DNA from: JARRNE01 sp963824085
Lineage (GTDB): Bacteria; Pseudomonadota; Gammaproteobacteria; Chromatiales; Chromatiaceae
NCBI GenBank assembly: GCA_963824085.1
Contig: CAWGNT010000014.1
Location: forward strand, 372,001-436,000
DNA: 64,000 nt
Direction: 5' to 3'
Shown here in pieces: positions 37,560 through 46,317 of the stretch (its first letter is position 1; each line of letters opens with the position of its first letter). The translations under genes were made by a program, and so were the position numbers. The notes beneath the pieces were generated by a model, which saw only the letters and a program-made list of their open reading frames with translations, was not told where the DNA came from and searched no databases.

Positions 37560-38147
37560 ATGTGGGACCAGCGTTACGATACCGCCGACTATGTCTATGG
37601 CAAGGAGCCAAACGACTTCCTCCGCGCGATGGCCGACCGCCTGCCGAGCGGGCGCGCCCTCTGCCTCGGTGAGGGGGAAGGCCGGAACGCCGTGTTTCTC
37701 GCCGGCCGCGGCTTCGAGGTAACCGCAGTTGACGGCTCCGGAGTGGGGCTTGCCAAGACCGAGCGGCTTGCCGACGAGAGACAGGTCACGGTGGCGACAG
37801 TGCGGGCTGACCTGGCCGACTTTCCCATCGAACCCGCATCCTGGAACCTCATCGTCTCGATCTTCTGCCATGTCCCCGCCGGGCTGCGTGCCGACCTGCA
37901 CCGGCGCGTCGTCGAAGGACTGCGCCCAGGCGGTATGTTCCTGCTTGAGGCCTATAACCCGGGCCAGATCGAGTATGGGACGGGCGGGCCGCCCACCCCG
38001 GATCTCATGATGGACCTCGCGGCGCTTAAGCAAGAGCTCGCGGGCCTGCGGCTGATCCATGCCTTGGAGGCCGTGCGCGACGTACGGGAGGGCCGCTTCC
38101 ATTCCGGTCCAGGCGCAGTAGTCCAGATCCTGGCAGTCAAGGACTGA
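37560..38147 (+). CDS. Class I SAM-dependent methyltransferase
   Basis: A 195-residue protein of TehB-like size. Motif I is degenerate but recognisable (ALCLGEGEGRNAVFLAGRGFEVTAVDGS); later strands read NLIVSIFCHV and RPGGMFLLEAYNPGQ. The start MWDQRYDTADYVYGKEPNDFL is typical of this small-molecule methyltransferase group, often annotated as tellurite-resistance-like. Its substrate is unknown. It lies between the DUF6279 lipoprotein (22 bases upstream) and a DUF3530 hydrolase (44 bases downstream), a probable operon. Confidence 0.92.
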   Translation: MWDQRYDTADYVYGKEPNDFLRAMADRLPSGRALCLGEGEGRNAVFLAGRGFEVTAVDGSGVGLAKTERLADERQVTVATVRADLADFPIEPASWNLIVSIFCHVPAGLRADLHRRVVEGLRPGGMFLLEAYNPGQIEYGTGGPPTPDLMMDLAALKQELAGLRLIHALEAVRDVREGRFHSGPGAVVQILAVKD

Positions 38148-38191
38148 TCCCCATCCACTTCGAAAACGACCTGCCACCGGAGAGTACAACG

Positions 38192-38989
38192 ATGACAGCT
38201 GCGGGCCGCCTTCTTCTCCTCTTCACCCTCCTCGTTCCGATCGCCCAGGCGTCGGACCTGGCCAAGGAAAAGCGCTGGGCGGACCAGACCGTGGATTCTC
38301 TGATCGACGGCGAGGCCGTCTGGCTCCAGGCCGGCAACACCAGATTCCTGGGTATCTACACGGAGGCGGAGCATCCCACCGGTCGCGCAGCGCTGGTCAT
38401 CCACGGCATCGGCGTGCATCCGAACTGGCCCCAGGTGGTGTATCCGCTGCGCACCCAGCTGCCAGCGGATGGATGGAGCACCCTGGCCTTGCAGATGCCC
38501 GTGCTGCCCAATGAGGCCAAGCCCGCCGACTACGCCCCGCTATTCGACGAGGTCGCGCCTCGCATCGACGCCGGAATCGCCTTTCTCAAGGCGCACGGCG
38601 CCAAGGAGGTCGTCATAGTCGCGCACAGCCTCGGCGCGGCCATGGCGACCCACTACCTCGCAGATCACCCTGGCAGCGTCGCGGCCTTCGTCGGCATCGG
38701 GATGTCCGGCAGCGCGGCGGACCCGCGCATGGACAATGTCCAGTCCCTGCAGAGGATTCACACGCCGGTGCTCGACCTATACGGCGAGCACGACCTGGAG
38801 CCCGTTGTGGGCAGTGCCGCCGCGCGGGCCGCAGCCGCCGGGAAGGCGGGCAACCGAGCCTACACGCAGGCCCAGGCGATGGGGGCGAATCACTTCTTCG
38901 ACGGGCGGGAGGATGCCTTGGTCGAGACCGTGGCCCGGTGGCTCGACGAGACCGTCCCGGCACCGAGCAAGCTCGGTGCCCGTCAGTAG
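38192..38989 (+). CDS. DUF3530 alpha/beta hydrolase, exported
   Basis: A 265-residue protein with a signal peptide (RLLLLFTLLVPIAQAS) and an alpha/beta-hydrolase fold. The nucleophile elbow is VIVAHSLGAAMATHYL near residue 147, VIHGIGVHPNWP near 71 is the oxyanion region, an acid may lie in VLDLYGEHD, and the last His in GANHFF near 231. It resembles DUF3530 proteins, which are periplasmic esterase-like proteins of unknown substrate. It lies 44 bases after the methyltransferase gene. Confidence 0.87.
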   Translation: MTAAGRLLLLFTLLVPIAQASDLAKEKRWADQTVDSLIDGEAVWLQAGNTRFLGIYTEAEHPTGRAALVIHGIGVHPNWPQVVYPLRTQLPADGWSTLALQMPVLPNEAKPADYAPLFDEVAPRIDAGIAFLKAHGAKEVVIVAHSLGAAMATHYLADHPGSVAAFVGIGMSGSAADPRMDNVQSLQRIHTPVLDLYGEHDLEPVVGSAAARAAAAGKAGNRAYTQAQAMGANHFFDGREDALVETVARWLDETVPAPSKLGARQ

Positions 38990-39013
38990 GGTCAACGAGC
39001 CTCGGCAAGCGAC

Positions 39014-39517
39014 TCAATGGTCGCGGTGCGCCGCAAAGGCTATCTTGTCCAGGACACCCATCATGACCGCTGACACGACGAAGGTGAGGTGGATAATCAC
39101 GTACCACATCAGCTTGTCGTTGGGGATCTGAGGGGCATTCATGAAGGCCCGGAGCAGATGGATGGAGGAGATCGCAACGATGGACGCGGCCACCTTGAGC
39201 TTCAGCGTCCCGGCGTCCAGCTTGCCAAGCCAGCCAAGCTTCTCCGTGGCCTCGTCGACGTCGATGCGGGAGACGAAGTTCTCGTAGCCGGAGAACATCA
39301 CCATTACAACCAGACTCGCCACCAGCACCATGTCGATCAGGGCGAGGATCATGAGCACCATGTCGGACTCTTGCATGGTCCAGATGTGAACCACGACATG
39401 GAACACCTCCTGGAAGAACTTGACACCCAGCGCGACCAGGGCGAGCGAGAGCCCGAAGTAGACGGGTGCGAGTATCCAACGGGTCGCGAACAGCCATTTC
39501 TCGAACGTACTTTCCAC
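39014..39517 (-). CDS. yqhA: YqhA-family inner-membrane protein
   Basis: A 167-residue protein with four hydrophobic segments. Motifs match E. coli YqhA: WILAPVYFGLSLALVALGVKFFQE, VMVMFSGYENFVSRID, EKLGWLGKLDAGTLKLKVA and LMWYVIIHLTFV. The function is unknown. The start is placed at GTG 39517 because GGGGAG lies 9 bases upstream and the alignable protein begins there; the frame is open to an ATG at 39631 but the extra 38 residues do not match the family. Confidence 0.93.
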   Translation of the reverse strand: MESTFEKWLFATRWILAPVYFGLSLALVALGVKFFQEVFHVVVHIWTMQESDMVLMILALIDMVLVASLVVMVMFSGYENFVSRIDVDEATEKLGWLGKLDAGTLKLKVAASIVAISSIHLLRAFMNAPQIPNDKLMWYVIIHLTFVVSAVMMGVLDKIAFAAHRDH

Positions 39518-39674
39518 CAATGAGCTCCCCGGTAAGAATCGAGCGCGGTATTTAACCACGCTCGACCTGTCGTTTCGCCACCGATGAGCGCGGATTCCCG
39601 GCGCGCCCAGCGCCGACGGCGCCGTTGACACGGCCGTAGCCGCACGTCGGCAGCATCGGAGGAAGCGGGCGATG

Positions 39675-40442
39675 TCAAATCAACGCGCGGCCCGACCCTA
39701 CGGACTGGACATCGATCGAGATGACCTTGACCGAAGCGCCGCAGCGCACCACCGCGCGGTTCCAAGGCGTCAGAGCGGCATCCAGGGTCTCCCGAACCCG
39801 CTTGCGCGCATAGCTGTCGAGCCAGACCAGGACCTTGCAGGAGTAACAGCGGACGCCGTAGCCGTCCTCGCGGCGCACCGCCAGGCCATAGACGGCATCC
39901 GGGATCGCCCGCTCGGAGACACATAGGTCGAGCAACTCGCGCACGAGCGACCGGATGCCCTGCTCGTCCAGCGCCGTGGCATGACGCGAGCCGCACCAGG
40001 CGAGTGTGTGCTCGGCGAGTGCCGCCTCCGGCGCGGCAAGCAGCTGGCGGCGGCGGTGCCTGATCCAGTCCCCCGCGACCAACTGCATGGCCACGGACGC
40101 CGCCTCCTCGCTCGCGAAGCGTCGTTCGGCCATATCGACGATGGTTCGCGGCACGAATACCCCGTGCATCGCCATGACGCGCCGGGCGTCCTCGCGGGAC
40201 CGATTGCGCTCGGCCAGCAGATACCAACGGCGGGCCTCGGCCATCGCGTGGGTGTCACGGACGGCGACCCGCCCGTCGGCGGAGAGCTCCCAGCCGTCCG
40301 GCCACAAGGCGACCTGATAGGCGGGGAGACCAGTAACCAACCGCGCGGCGGCGTGCCGGCCGGACGCGAAGGGAGCAAAGAACGCGTTGCGCAGGTGCGG
40401 CATGTGGATCGCTTGCGAAAGCTGCCGGCTTCGTTCTGTCAA
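39675..40442 (-). CDS. Hypothetical protein, 255 residues
   Basis: I do not recognise this protein. It has no signal peptide and no clear membrane segment. It is Arg- and Ala-rich and helical, with VRCYSCKVLVWLDSYARKR (two cysteines in a CYSC motif) in the C-terminal part, and FVPRTIVDMAERRFASEEAASVAMQLVAGDWIRHRR in the middle. Codon use is typical of its neighbours. The start could be 40442 or ATG 40403. It is divergent from cysZ. Confidence 0.65.
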   Translation of the reverse strand: MTERSRQLSQAIHMPHLRNAFFAPFASGRHAAARLVTGLPAYQVALWPDGWELSADGRVAVRDTHAMAEARRWYLLAERNRSREDARRVMAMHGVFVPRTIVDMAERRFASEEAASVAMQLVAGDWIRHRRRQLLAAPEAALAEHTLAWCGSRHATALDEQGIRSLVRELLDLCVSERAIPDAVYGLAVRREDGYGVRCYSCKVLVWLDSYARKRVRETLDAALTPWNRAVVRCGASVKVISIDVQSVGSGRALI

Positions 40443-40506
40443 CTATAGCGGGGATTCAAGCGCGCACGAATCCGGGGGTCCTGCCGAGCCGGCGGAGCGA
40501 GATCGG

Positions 40507-40512
40507 TATAAT
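40507..40512 (+). promoter_or_regulatory. Candidate -10 box for cysZ
   Basis: A perfect TATAAT lies 38 bases before the cysZ start in GC-rich surroundings. No good -35 box is visible at 17 bases upstream. Confidence 0.4.
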
Positions 40513-40549
40513 CCGCCTTCAGTCTCCACCTGGCAGCAGTATCTCGAAA

Positions 40550-41311
40550 ATGGCAGCACCACCCATCTCCGGCGCCGGTTACCTCCTGCAGGGCATGCGC
40601 CTCATCACCAGGCCGGGCCTGCGCCGATTCGTGCTGGCGCCCCTCCTCATCAACATTCTGGTTTTCTCCGGCGCGATCTACTATGGGGTGTCCCAGTTCC
40701 AGGCCTTCCTTTTCTGGATGGACTCGCAGATCCCCTCCTGGCTGGAGTGGCTGAACTGGATCCTTTGGCCCCTCTTCGTCCTGACCCTGGTGATCCTTGT
40801 CTTCTACACCTTCACGCTGGTAGCGAATCTCGTCGCCGCGCCTTTCAACAGCCTGCTGGCGGAGAAGGTGGAGCTCTATCTCACCGGTCGGCCGCTGAAC
40901 GCCGGCGGCGGCCTCAAGCAGATCCTGATCGAGCTGATCCCGACCCTGTTCGATGAAACCAAGAAGGTTCTATTTGCTCTCGCCTGGGCGATCCCCTTCC
41001 TGATCCTGTTCCTCATCCCTGGGGTCAACCTAGCCGCGCCCGTGCTCTGGTTCCTCTACTCCGCCTGGATGCTCACCCTGCAGTATGCAGACTATCCCAT
41101 GAGTAACAACGGACTGAAATTCAAAGAGATCAGGGCAAGGCTGCGCAGCCGGCGGGTGGTGGGAGTCAGCTTTGGGGCGGCGGCGGCAGCGCTGACGATG
41201 GTGCCGGTGCTCAACTTCATTGCCATGCCGAGCGCGGTCGCCGGGGCAACGGCAATGTGGGTAAAGACCCTAAGCGGTTCGGATCGGACTGCGGCGCGCG
41301 ATCCGCGCTGA
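40550..41311 (+). CDS. cysZ: CysZ/EI24-family membrane protein
   Basis: A 253-residue membrane protein with GAGYLLQGMRLITRPGLRRFVLAPLLINIL, VANLVAAPFNSLLAEKVE and LDYPMSNNGLKF-like segments (YADYPMSNNGLKFKEIR), the hallmarks of CysZ/EI24. Four or so long hydrophobic stretches are visible. CysZ is a sulfate transporter feeding cysteine synthesis in E. coli. Transport of sulfate is inferred from family. The ATG at 40550 has a weak ribosome site. Gene stands alone. Confidence 0.91.
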   Translation: MAAPPISGAGYLLQGMRLITRPGLRRFVLAPLLINILVFSGAIYYGVSQFQAFLFWMDSQIPSWLEWLNWILWPLFVLTLVILVFYTFTLVANLVAAPFNSLLAEKVELYLTGRPLNAGGGLKQILIELIPTLFDETKKVLFALAWAIPFLILFLIPGVNLAAPVLWFLYSAWMLTLQYADYPMSNNGLKFKEIRARLRSRRVVGVSFGAAAAALTMVPVLNFIAMPSAVAGATAMWVKTLSGSDRTAARDPR

Positions 41312-41491
41312 CGTCGGTCGGGACGGGCGCTCGGTCGCCCCACATCCGGGGCCTGTGGCACAGGACTACATTCACGGCTACTCGCGGCAGGAGCAGCGGC
41401 GCCCGGCGAAGCGGCGCGCGGCACCGGTTAGGGCTGGACGCCGCCCCTCGCGCCCAGAGCCGACGCACGCCCTTCACGAGCCCGGTTGCGA

Positions 41492-41671
41492 CTACTCCTC
41501 AGTCTCGACGATGACTCCGCTGCCGTCCCTCCGCTCGACGATCACGACCTTCCCGAGGGTCGGATGGCGAGCGGCCACCACATTGAACGTCGGTGTTTGC
41601 TTTGAGGTGATCAGCTCGCTCTCCTCTTTGAAGTCTATGATGAGCTGCGGTTCAGCATCGAAGATTCTCAT
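41492..41671 (-). CDS. Small hypothetical protein, 59 residues
   Basis: From ATG at 41671, preceded by AGAGGG at good spacing, it reads MRIFDAEPQLIIDFKEES, then TSKQTPTFNVVAARHP and VVIVERRDGSGVIVETEE. It is acidic, beta-strand-like, with no known domain. Its composition is unlike frame noise in this GC-rich DNA. Function unknown; the frame also opens from 41707. Confidence 0.5.
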   Translation of the reverse strand: MRIFDAEPQLIIDFKEESELITSKQTPTFNVVAARHPTLGKVVIVERRDGSGVIVETEE

Positions 41672-41810
41672 GGCCGCGCCCTCTTCCGATCCCCAAGTGA
41701 CCATCACCGTCCGAAATAGCGTTCAAAAACAGAGGCCCTGCGCGGAAAGCGCCCACAAGGGTCCGCCGTGCGCCCGCCTAGTACGTTCCACCGCCTCAAC
41801 TCCATGCTCG

Positions 41811-42161
41811 TCACCTCGGCTCCTCGAGCTCATCGTAGCCCGTGAACATGGACCGGAGCAGCGAGTACCAGGGCTGACCCATGGTTGTAGCAAGATAAAC
41901 GTGCACGATCAGGAACGCGAGCAGCGCGAATACCGCCGCCATGTGCACCCACGCGACCCATTGCAAGGGTAGCACGGTACCAAGCGCGGTCGGTTTCCAG
42001 GTCGTGTAGAACATCAATAGAAGGCCGGAGATCCATATCGCCGGAGCGATGGCGATCTTGAACCCAAGGTAGGCGAGGCGCTGCAGCGGGTTGTGCTTCG
42101 CCAATCGGGTGGTGCGGTAAGGCTTCGGCTCCCCGGAGAAGATGCCGTACGCGTAGTAGGC
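41811..42161 (-). pseudogene. 5'-truncated cytochrome b-type membrane protein
   Basis: The reading frame enters from the inverted-repeat element at 42163 and reads AYYAYGIFSGEPKPYRTTRLAKHNPLQRLAYLGFKI, then two hydrophobic helices (IWISGLLLMFY, VHMAAVFALLAFLIVHVYLA) and GQPWYSLLRSMFTGYDELEEP. This is the C-terminal half of a formate-dehydrogenase-gamma or thiosulfate-reductase-type cytochrome b, including the helix histidine pair (WVHMAAV and IVHVY). The first half is missing, replaced by the element, which brings a TAA into frame at 42171-42173. An intact copy would anchor a periplasmic oxidoreductase in the membrane. Confidence 0.75.
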
Positions 42162-42162
42162 G

Positions 42163-42361
42163 GTAACCGTTTAGCCCCCCTAACCGCCTGTAAATACAGT
42201 GGGTTAGCACTTGCATAATTCGCAATATCCACGGGGGCTCAATTCTAACCGATTGATTCTTGGCAAGAGATGCTCTTTTGTTCAATCGATCAAGATCTGC
42301 GCAAGAAAAATATCCGGGAAATCAATATAGTACGGGGTCGTGGAGGGGGCTAAACGGTTAC
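42163..42361. mobile_element. MITE-like element with 17-bp perfect terminal inverted repeats
   Basis: GTAACCGTTTAGCCCCC at the left and GGGGGCTAAACGGTTAC at the right are perfect inverted repeats bounding 199 bases. The interior is AT-rich, encodes nothing, and contains a hairpin (CTAACC..CTGTA / TACAG..GGTTAG) at 42179-42206. The ends start with GTAA as in IS66-family termini, but no flanking target duplication is visible (AGTAGGCG versus GACCGAAT). It replaced the upstream part of the cytochrome b gene. Confidence 0.75.
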
Positions 42362-42554
42362 GACCGAATAGCAATAGTCGCATAACGACACGTTTCGTTC
42401 TCACTATCACCATCCCAATTTCCTTCTAGGCGGCACCTTCTGCCGGATACGGCCGCGGGCGGCAGCGCAAACCGGAAGTGAAAGTAGACCGGAATAGGCA
42501 AACGATGGCCATAACCCGCGTCAAATTGACGCAAAGTTTTCGCCTTTGCGTATA

Positions 42555-43304
42555 TCAGCGGTCGCGGCGTCGCGTCGCCCGCCGCTGGCGCCTCCGCACG
42601 AGGGTTAGCACGGGCCCGGAGATCGCGTAGGTCAAAAATCCGACAAACAGCATGATCGGAGGCTGGATGAATACGACGGCGAAGATGAGCATCACGACCA
42701 CCGCCGCGATGAATGACACCCGGCCGCGGACGTCGATGTCCTTGAAGCTGTGATAGCGGAAGTTGCTCACCATGAGGAGCCCTACGAGCGTCGTGAGCAA
42801 GGCAGCGAGCCAGCTCACTTGCGAGCCCGCGATCCCGTGATCCGCGCCGATCCACACGCCCGCGGCGACGATCGCGGCCGCGGACGGGCTCGGCAGCCCT
42901 TGGAAATAGCGCTTGTCGGCAACACCGACCTGAGTATTGAAGCGCGCGAGCCTCAGGGCCGTCCCCGCCGTGTAGATGAAGGCCGCAAGCCAGCCGATCT
43001 TACCGAGGCCGTGGAGCGCCCATTCGTAGGCAACCAGCGCGGGGGCGACACCGAATGCAACCATGTCCGAAAGACTGTCGTACTCCGCCCCAAAGTCGCT
43101 CTGTGTATGAGTCAGGCGGGCCACGCGTCCGTCCAGGCCGTCGAGCACCATGCCGACAAAGACAGCGATGGCGGCCGCCTCGAAGCGCCCCTGAATTGCG
43201 CCGACCACAGCGTAGAACCCGGCAAAGAGTGCTGCAGTCGTTAACAGGTTCGGGAGCAAATAGACGCCTCGGGGGCGTCTTGGGGTATCGACTTGCTCTT
43301 CCAT
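42555..43304 (-). CDS. pssA: CDP-diacylglycerol--serine O-phosphatidyltransferase
   Basis: A ~249-residue membrane enzyme with the CDP-alcohol phosphotransferase motif DGLDGRVARLTHTQSDFGAEYDSLSD (written here as two parts: DGLDGRVAR and GAEYDSLSD), followed by about six hydrophobic helices. It makes phosphatidylserine, the precursor of phosphatidylethanolamine. PRGVYLLPNLLTTAALFAGFY opens the first helix. ATG at 43304 fits the family start; the frame extends to 43382. It diverges from hoxE. Confidence 0.92.
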   Translation of the reverse strand: MEEQVDTPRRPRGVYLLPNLLTTAALFAGFYAVVGAIQGRFEAAAIAVFVGMVLDGLDGRVARLTHTQSDFGAEYDSLSDMVAFGVAPALVAYEWALHGLGKIGWLAAFIYTAGTALRLARFNTQVGVADKRYFQGLPSPSAAAIVAAGVWIGADHGIAGSQVSWLAALLTTLVGLLMVSNFRYHSFKDIDVRGRVSFIAAVVVMLIFAVVFIQPPIMLFVGFLTYAISGPVLTLVRRRQRRATRRRDR

Positions 43305-43462
43305 CGCTCCGGATGTTCGGTGGCTCGCGGGCTGGCGGGAGTATAGCGGTGCGGCCAATCCCACAAAAGAAACCTGGGTCAAGGGTTCAGGTGCACCGCA
43401 AAGATGTCTTCCTTTCGTAACAAAGCTGAGGCACAGTTAGAGCAAGCCCTGAAGGAGGGATC

Positions 43463-43957
43463 ATGTCACTGCAGACACGCAACCCCGCCCTGCCCAGCGA
43501 CGACAAACGCTGGAAGCTCGTCAACGCAACCATGCGCCGCAACGGGTACGCCGGCCATGCCCTGATCGAGAGCCTGCACAGTGTTCAGGATGCATTCGGC
43601 TACCTGGACGACTTCGCCATGCGCTTTGTCGCCGAGTCGCTGGACCTGCCGCTGTCCAAGGTCTATGGGGTGGCCACCTTCTACCACCTCTTCATGCTCA
43701 AGCCCAAGGGTCGTCACGCGTGCGTCGTCTGCACGGGCACGGCCTGCTATATCAAGGGGGCCGGAGGGCTGATCGAAGGGATCGAAGGTCGCTACGAGGT
43801 CACACCCGGGGAGACGACCGAAGACGATGCCCTGTCGGTCCTGAGCGCGCGCTGTGTCGGGGCTTGCGGGCTCGCACCCGCGATCGTGCTGGACGGGGAA
43901 GTGCTCGGCAAGCAGACCGCCGACGAGCTGCTCGCCAGGCTCGAGGAGCTGGACTGA
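43463..43957 (+). CDS. hoxE: Bidirectional [NiFe] hydrogenase diaphorase subunit HoxE
   Basis: A 164-residue NuoE-like thioredoxin-fold protein with four [2Fe-2S] cysteines: VVCTGTACYIKGA near residues 90-99 and SARCVGACGLAPA near 130-137. HoxE belongs to the NAD(H)-side electron-transfer module of HoxEFUYH hydrogenases. GGAGGG lies 5 bases before the ATG. It starts an operon: hoxF begins 1 base after its stop, then hoxU, hoxY, hoxH and the protease gene. The presence of hoxE places it in the five-subunit type seen in cyanobacteria and purple sulfur bacteria. Confidence 0.94.
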   Translation: MSLQTRNPALPSDDKRWKLVNATMRRNGYAGHALIESLHSVQDAFGYLDDFAMRFVAESLDLPLSKVYGVATFYHLFMLKPKGRHACVVCTGTACYIKGAGGLIEGIEGRYEVTPGETTEDDALSVLSARCVGACGLAPAIVLDGEVLGKQTADELLARLEELD

Positions 43958-43958
43958 A

Positions 43959-45560
43959 ATGAACCTGGATGATCTGGACGACATGGCCGAAGAGGTCCGC
44001 GCCGCCGACGAGGCAGTCGAGCATGAGGTGCGCGTCTGCATGGCCGCGAGCTGCCAGTCGTCGGGCGCGCCGCCGGTATTCGATGCACTGCATGCCGCGA
44101 TCCCGCAAGGCGGCGGCTGCAAGGTCAAAGGCGTCGGCTGCATGGGCCTGTGCTCGGCCGGCCCTCTGGTCGCCGTGCACTCGAAAGATGCCGCGCAGCC
44201 CGTCCTCTACCGGGACGTTCGAGCAGACGATGCAGGCGATATCGTCGCGAGCCTCGGCGGCGCCCCGCTGGAGCGGCTGCGCTGCCCAACCGACACGCCG
44301 TTCTTTGCGCGCCAGCAGAAGATCGTGCTGGAAAACTCCGGGGTCATCGACCCGGACAGCTTCAAGGGATACGTAGCAGTCGGCGGCTATGCCCCCATGG
44401 TCCGAGCCCTGACCGAGATGACCCCAGCGGACGTGCTGCGGGAGGTCACCGCGAGCGGGCTGCGCGGTCGCGGCGGCGGCGGCTATCCGACCGGCCTCAA
44501 GTGGTCGACCGTCGCCAAGATGCCGGCAGACCAGAAGTACGTGATCTGCAACGCGGATGAAGGAGACCCCGGCGCCTTCATGGATCGCGCGATCCTGGAG
44601 TCCGACCCCCACCGCGTGCTCGAAGGCATGGCCCTCGCAGCCTACGCCATCGGCGCCCGCAAGGCTTACGTCTATGTCCGAGCGGAGTACCCGCTCGCGG
44701 TGGAGCGCCTGAAGACGGCAATCCGTAAGGCGAAGCGCGCCGGTTTCCTGGGCAGCAACGTCTGCGAGACCCAGTTCGGTTTCGACGTCGAGATCCGGCT
44801 CGGCGCGGGCGCCTTCGTCTGCGGCGAGGAGACGGCACTTATGGCCTCGATCGAGGGTCTGCGGGGCCAGCCGCGTCCGCGGCCGCCCTACCCCGCGGAA
44901 GCGGGCCTGTGGGGCTACCCCACCCTGATCAACAACGTGGAGACCTTCGCCAACATCCCGGCGATCATACGCAACGGCGGGGAGTGGTTTGCCTCCATCG
45001 GTACCGAGCGCTCGAAGGGCACAAAGGTGTTTGCGCTGGCCGGGCGTATCCACAACACCGGCCTGATCGAGGTCCCCATGGGGACGAGCCTGCGAGACAT
45101 CGTGGAGGTCATCGGCGGCGGCGTTCCGGACGGCCGCGCTTTCAAGGCGGTCCAGACCGGCGGGCCTTCCGGCGGCTGCGTACCGAGCGAGCACCTGGAT
45201 ATCCCCGTGGACTACGACAGTCTGCGGGAGGTGGGGTCGATCATGGGCTCCGGCGGCATGATCGTCATGGACGACAGCTCCTCCATGGTCGACGTGGCCC
45301 GCTACTTCATGGAGTTCTGCATGACCGAGTCCTGCGGAAAGTGCATTCCCTGCCGCACCGGCACCCAGCAGATGCACGAGATCCTCAGGAAGATTACGAA
45401 GGAGGAGGCGACCTTCGCAGACCTCGCCCTCTTGGAGGATCTGTGCGAGGTGGTCCAGGCGACCAGCCTGTGCGGGCTGGGTCAGACGGCGCCCAACCCC
45501 GTCCTGAGCACCCTGCGCTATTTCCGCAACGAGTACGAGGCCAAGCTGGCCGCATTCTGA
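43959..45560 (+). CDS. hoxF: Hydrogenase diaphorase subunit HoxF (NAD/FMN binding)
   Basis: A 533-residue protein: an N-terminal [2Fe-2S] thioredoxin-like domain (VCMAASCQSSG, GVGCMGLC), the NADH/FMN-binding region (ASGLRGRGGGGYPTGLKW near residue 165, CNADEGDPGAFMDR after it), and a C-terminal [4Fe-4S] motif SCGKCIPCRTGT. It passes electrons between NAD(H) and the Fe-S chain. ATG at 43959 is chosen as it follows the hoxE stop by one base; the frame extends upstream into hoxE. All cluster ligands are intact. Confidence 0.95.
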   Translation: MNLDDLDDMAEEVRAADEAVEHEVRVCMAASCQSSGAPPVFDALHAAIPQGGGCKVKGVGCMGLCSAGPLVAVHSKDAAQPVLYRDVRADDAGDIVASLGGAPLERLRCPTDTPFFARQQKIVLENSGVIDPDSFKGYVAVGGYAPMVRALTEMTPADVLREVTASGLRGRGGGGYPTGLKWSTVAKMPADQKYVICNADEGDPGAFMDRAILESDPHRVLEGMALAAYAIGARKAYVYVRAEYPLAVERLKTAIRKAKRAGFLGSNVCETQFGFDVEIRLGAGAFVCGEETALMASIEGLRGQPRPRPPYPAEAGLWGYPTLINNVETFANIPAIIRNGGEWFASIGTERSKGTKVFALAGRIHNTGLIEVPMGTSLRDIVEVIGGGVPDGRAFKAVQTGGPSGGCVPSEHLDIPVDYDSLREVGSIMGSGGMIVMDDSSSMVDVARYFMEFCMTESCGKCIPCRTGTQQMHEILRKITKEEATFADLALLEDLCEVVQATSLCGLGQTAPNPVLSTLRYFRNEYEAKLAAF

Positions 45561-45585
45561 CGGCGGACGCCGAATCGGAGGACCC

Positions 45586-46317
45586 ATGCCGCTTCCAGCT
45601 CCCCAAAGCAGCGTTCGCGTCGTCACTCTCAAGATCGACGGCCAGGACCTCTCCGCCCGTGAAGACGAGACCATCATCGAGGTCGCCCGCGAGCACCAGA
45701 TTCCCATTCCCAGCCTATGCTACCTGGAGGGCCTGAGCGTATGGGGCGCCTGCCGCCTGTGCGTCGTCGAGGTCGAGGGCTCGAACCGGCTCCTCGGCGC
45801 ATGCGCCACCCGCGTAGCAGAGGGGATGCAGGTCCACACGAACACCGAGAGGCTGCAGCGCTACCGCCGGACCATCGTGGAGCTGCTCTTCGCCGAGCGT
45901 AACCATATCTGCTCCGTCTGCGTCTCCAACGGGCACTGCGAGCTGCAGAATCTCGCCCAGACCTGCGGCGTCGACCACGTGCGGGTCCCGTACCGCAGCG
46001 CGCGCTACGAGGTAGACTCGTCCCACGACCTGTTCCGAGTCGACCACAATCGCTGTGTGCTGTGCACCCGCTGCGTACGGGTCTGCGACGAAATCGAGGG
46101 CGCCCACACCTGGGACGTCATGGGCCGGGGCACGGACTGCCTGGTCATCACCGACCTCGCTCGCCCGTGGGGCGAGAGCGACTCCTGCACCGGCTGCGGG
46201 AAGTGCGTCCAGGTCTGCCCCACCGGTGCCCTGGTCAGGCAGGGCACATCCGTGGGTGAGATGACCAAGGACTTGCACTTCCTGCCCTATCTGTCACGCC
46301 GGAGGCACCCGCAATGA
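45586..46317 (+). CDS. hoxU: Hydrogenase diaphorase subunit HoxU
   Basis: A 243-residue iron-sulfur protein like the N-terminus of NuoG. It carries a [2Fe-2S] ferredoxin domain (CYLEGLSVWGACRLCVVEV, ACATRV), a His-coordinated [4Fe-4S] segment (ERNHICSVCVSNGHCEL), and two ferredoxin [4Fe-4S] motifs (NRCVLCTRCVRVCDE and SCTGCGKCVQVCPTG). It links HoxF to the hydrogenase half. The stop overlaps the hoxY start by 4 bases (ATGA). All ligands are present. Confidence 0.95.
   Translation: MPLPAPQSSVRVVTLKIDGQDLSAREDETIIEVAREHQIPIPSLCYLEGLSVWGACRLCVVEVEGSNRLLGACATRVAEGMQVHTNTERLQRYRRTIVELLFAERNHICSVCVSNGHCELQNLAQTCGVDHVRVPYRSARYEVDSSHDLFRVDHNRCVLCTRCVRVCDEIEGAHTWDVMGRGTDCLVITDLARPWGESDSCTGCGKCVQVCPTGALVRQGTSVGEMTKDLHFLPYLSRRRHPQ

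Noticed and set aside
42358..42855. 165-residue minus-strand frame overlapping pssA
   Set aside because: Mostly an alternative frame of pssA; the part outside pssA (42362-42554) has no recognised motif.
43800..45707. 635-residue minus-strand frame over hoxF
   Set aside because: Exact mirror of hoxF with no conserved domain.
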